From NCBI RefSeq assembly GCF_947496995.1, contig NZ_CANMFD010000001.1, positions 1,856,692 through 1,920,691 of the forward strand: a DNA stretch of 64,000 nt, given 5' to 3'. Both the position numbers and the translations under genes were made by a program. The stretch is from an uncultured Roseibium sp. Its GTDB lineage: Bacteria; Pseudomonadota; Alphaproteobacteria; Rhizobiales; Stappiaceae. Numbering within the stretch: position 1 is the first letter of the stretch; the number at the start of each line of letters is the position of its first letter. The notes beneath the pieces are model-generated. The model saw only the letters and a program-made list of their open reading frames with translations, was not told where the DNA came from and did no database searches. Below are positions 61,902 to 64,000 of the stretch, piece by piece.

Positions 61902-64000
61902 GCTACCAGCTACAGGCCACATTCAGCCGGGGCGAGCTTGACCCTGAGCTGATCTACCGTGCCGATCTGGAATTGTTCCGTGCCTCCCTGGCCGAGTGCG
62001 TGAACTTCATCACCTTGAAGCGCGGTGGACTTCGGCGAAGAGGCGGAACGCGGTTCATTGGTGAGGTCAAGGACAGTGCTCAAGGCGGCTGGCTGATCCC
62101 GTTCGAGTTTGGCAACGGGCAGTTCTACATGCTCGAGTTCGGTGACTTCTACTTTCGGGTGTTCACGAGCGAAGGACGGGTGGGGAGTGTCGAGGTTGAG
62201 ACCCCGTACAGCCGGGCAGTTTTGCCATCTCTGAAATTCGTTCAATCGACGGACACTCTGTTCATTGCCGGTGGCGGTGTTGCTCCGCAGGCCTTGCAGC
62301 GGCGCGCGGAGACCGATTGGTCCATTTCGCCGATGGCTTTTGAAGACGGGCCGTTTCTGGATGTGAACATTGCGCCAACGAGCCTTGTACCGGCCGAAAC
62401 AGGCAACCCGGTCCCGGAGATGACCTCAAACACGGTCCCAAGCGGGGCTGTATCGTCATCAAACGGTAGTGGCTCCGCGTTTCAGGTGTTCAACCGGCAA
62501 CCGGGCAAGATGGTCTTTTCAAGCGACTCCGAAGGCTGGGTGCAGTACCGGTTTCCGGCTGCTGTCGTGATCGACGCCTACATGCTTCAAGCGCCGAACG
62601 ACAACAGCCAGAACGACGACATGCCCTGGCAGTGGAGCCTTGAAGGTTCAAACAACGGTGCTGCCTGGACCATTTTGGACAGTCAGGATGCTCAGGACAG
62701 TTGGGCATCGAGTGAATGGCGGGACTATGCCTTCCACAACGAAACGGCATTCACTTACTACCGTCTGCGTTTCACGCAAGGCGGCGGTTCGGCGGGTGAT
62801 GATTCCGCCATCGGGCAGATTTTGTTCCATCAGGCCGGAGATACGCAGGCTCCGTTCACCCTGACGGCATCGGGAACCGAAGGCATCAATGGGGGACAGG
62901 GGTTTCTGGCTTCCGATGTCGGCAGGCATGTTCGCTTTCGAGGGGCGGATGGATTTTGGCGCTGGTTCAAAATCACCGCGGTAAATTCAGCCACGAAGGC
63001 ACTTGTTCGAGTGTTCGGCCAAACGCTGCCCGACACCAGTGCAACCACGCTTTGGCGGCTTGGTTCTTGGTCTAAGACAACCGGCTTTCCCGAAACAGTG
63101 GGCTGGCACAAGAACCGGCTTGCGTTTGCCGGGACGGCAACAGAGCCGCAAACGATTTGGGAAAGCCAGACAGGTGACTTCAACAACTTCACTGTATCGC
63201 ATGTGCTGACAGCCACGGACGCGGTGACAGTGGGCGTTCTGTCCGGACAGGTGAACCGCATTCAATGGTTGGTGGATGACAATGACCTGATCGCGGGAAC
63301 CTCTCGGGCGGTTCGCTCCATAGGCAAGGCGACGGATCAGGAAGTGTTCGGGCCTGAGAACGTGGAGCAGAAGCCGGAAACGAATTTCGGCGCGAACGCT
63401 GTCAGTCCGATCAAGATCGGATCGGTTCTGCTCTACTTCGGGCCATATGGGACTGACATGCGGGAAATGGCCTACGATTTCTCAGCAGACGGTCGCTTGT
63501 CGCAATCTGTCAGCGAGTTCCAGTCACATCTGTTCATGCGCGGAATATCGGGTGCCTGTTACCAGCAATACCCGGACAGCATCATCTGGTCGTGGGACAC
63601 GGGCGGGGCTGCGATTGGCTTCACGTATGAGCGCCAACAGCAGGTTTACGGGATGCACCGGCATGATTTCGGCGGCGTCGTCGAATGCATGGGGGAACTG
63701 AGCGGGGTGCGTTCCGATGAGGTCTGGATGATCGTTCGAAGGACGGTGGATGGCCAGACCCGGCGATACATTGAAGTCATGCAAAGGCCGTTCAGAACGG
63801 CCGATATCAAGGAGGCATGGCACCTTGACTGCGCAGCGCTCTATGACGGGGCAGCGGTCTCTTCCTTTTCAGGCCTCGGGCATCTGGAAGGCCAGGACGT
63901 TGTGATCTACGCGGACGGGACAGATTACCCGGCAACGGTCGAAAATGGTTCCGTTCGCCTGCCTTCCGGCCAGACGGCGGCGCGGGCTCTGATCGGGCTG
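61898..64000 (+). CDS. Large tail protein (tubular protein B-like), cut by window end
   Basis: From ATG 61898 the frame is open to the right end (over 700 codons). It begins MSYQLQATFSRGELDPEL and then has ECVNFITLKRGGLRRRGGTRF, typical of BPP-1-type tail proteins. It runs beyond the window, so its full length and end are unknown. Confidence 0.85.
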   Translation, partial: MSYQLQATFSRGELDPELIYRADLELFRASLAECVNFITLKRGGLRRRGGTRFIGEVKDSAQGGWLIPFEFGNGQFYMLEFGDFYFRVFTSEGRVGSVEVETPYSRAVLPSLKFVQSTDTLFIAGGGVAPQALQRRAETDWSISPMAFEDGPFLDVNIAPTSLVPAETGNPVPEMTSNTVPSGAVSSSNGSGSAFQVFNRQPGKMVFSSDSEGWVQYRFPAAVVIDAYMLQAPNDNSQNDDMPWQWSLEGSNNGAAWTILDSQDAQDSWASSEWRDYAFHNETAFTYYRLRFTQGGGSAGDDSAIGQILFHQAGDTQAPFTLTASGTEGINGGQGFLASDVGRHVRFRGADGFWRWFKITAVNSATKALVRVFGQTLPDTSATTLWRLGSWSKTTGFPETVGWHKNRLAFAGTATEPQTIWESQTGDFNNFTVSHVLTATDAVTVGVLSGQVNRIQWLVDDNDLIAGTSRAVRSIGKATDQEVFGPENVEQKPETNFGANAVSPIKIGSVLLYFGPYGTDMREMAYDFSADGRLSQSVSEFQSHLFMRGISGACYQQYPDSIIWSWDTGGAAIGFTYERQQQVYGMHRHDFGGVVECMGELSGVRSDEVWMIVRRTVDGQTRRYIEVMQRPFRTADIKEAWHLDCAALYDGAAVSSFSGLGHLEGQDVVIYADGTDYPATVENGSVRLPSGQTAARALIGL

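Overview
The window comes from the chromosome of an alphaproteobacterium. The nusB-thiL, hppA, bamE/omlA, CBP3-family, DUF177-plsX-fabH-ihfA-merR gene order is the typical alphaproteobacterial set, and the protein style and marine-type TRAP genes suggest the Hyphomicrobiales, perhaps Roseibium/Labrenzia (Stappiaceae). The genus is an inference; no 16S or marker search was possible.

Positions 1-29183 are GC-rich core and adaptive genome. First come housekeeping genes: transcription antitermination, thiamine kinase, H+-pyrophosphatase, outer-membrane assembly, fatty acid and phospholipid initiation, and integration host factor. Next are a glycerophosphodiesterase, a P450, a universal stress protein divergent from a Ca2+-type P-type ATPase, and two Rnk-like RNA polymerase-binding proteins. 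A complete sugar-acid utilisation operon follows (dctP, fused dctQM, a 40-aa membrane peptide, IlvD/EDD dehydratase, enolase-superfamily dehydratase, DapA-family lyase, RraA-like protein). It is divergent from a GntR regulator, with a perfect palindromic operator candidate between them.

Positions about 29184-32666 form an AT-rich defence islet. It holds a HEPN-like protein and a complete Ec86/Eco1-like (type II-A) retron: an NDT-like effector with a C-terminal regulatory region, an msr-msd RNA whose a1/a2 inverted repeats and hairpins can be read directly, and a reverse transcriptase whose start codon lies inside a2.

At 32667-32713 lies the displaced 3' part of a tRNA-Pro(GGG) gene. It marks the left attachment site of a prophage that runs off the right end of the window. 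An IS630-family element with a slippery A7 frameshift site has inserted just inside this end. The prophage has a lambda-like early region (tyrosine integrase, overlapping excisionase, Orf/RecT/RecE recombination genes, S24 repressor, YdaS/Cro-like and CII-like regulators, paired operators). Its late region is of the T7/BPP-1 podovirus type (terminase, gp13-like protein, portal, Bbp19-like protein, scaffold, capsid, tail tubular proteins).

Between the replication genes and the terminase the phage carries a cargo zone: an OLD-family ATPase/TOPRIM nuclease, a secreted Excalibur-motif protein, a thermonuclease, a small hypothetical protein and a SEFIR/TIR-like plus P-loop NTPase fusion. Two of these cargo blocks are flanked by diverged second copies of the 3' end of the preceding phage gene, which suggests a recurring cassette-insertion mechanism. 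Other reverse-strand cargo genes are a two-TM protein and a beta-propeller-like protein. The retron, the SEFIR-NTPase and the 3'-end duplications are the most notable observations.
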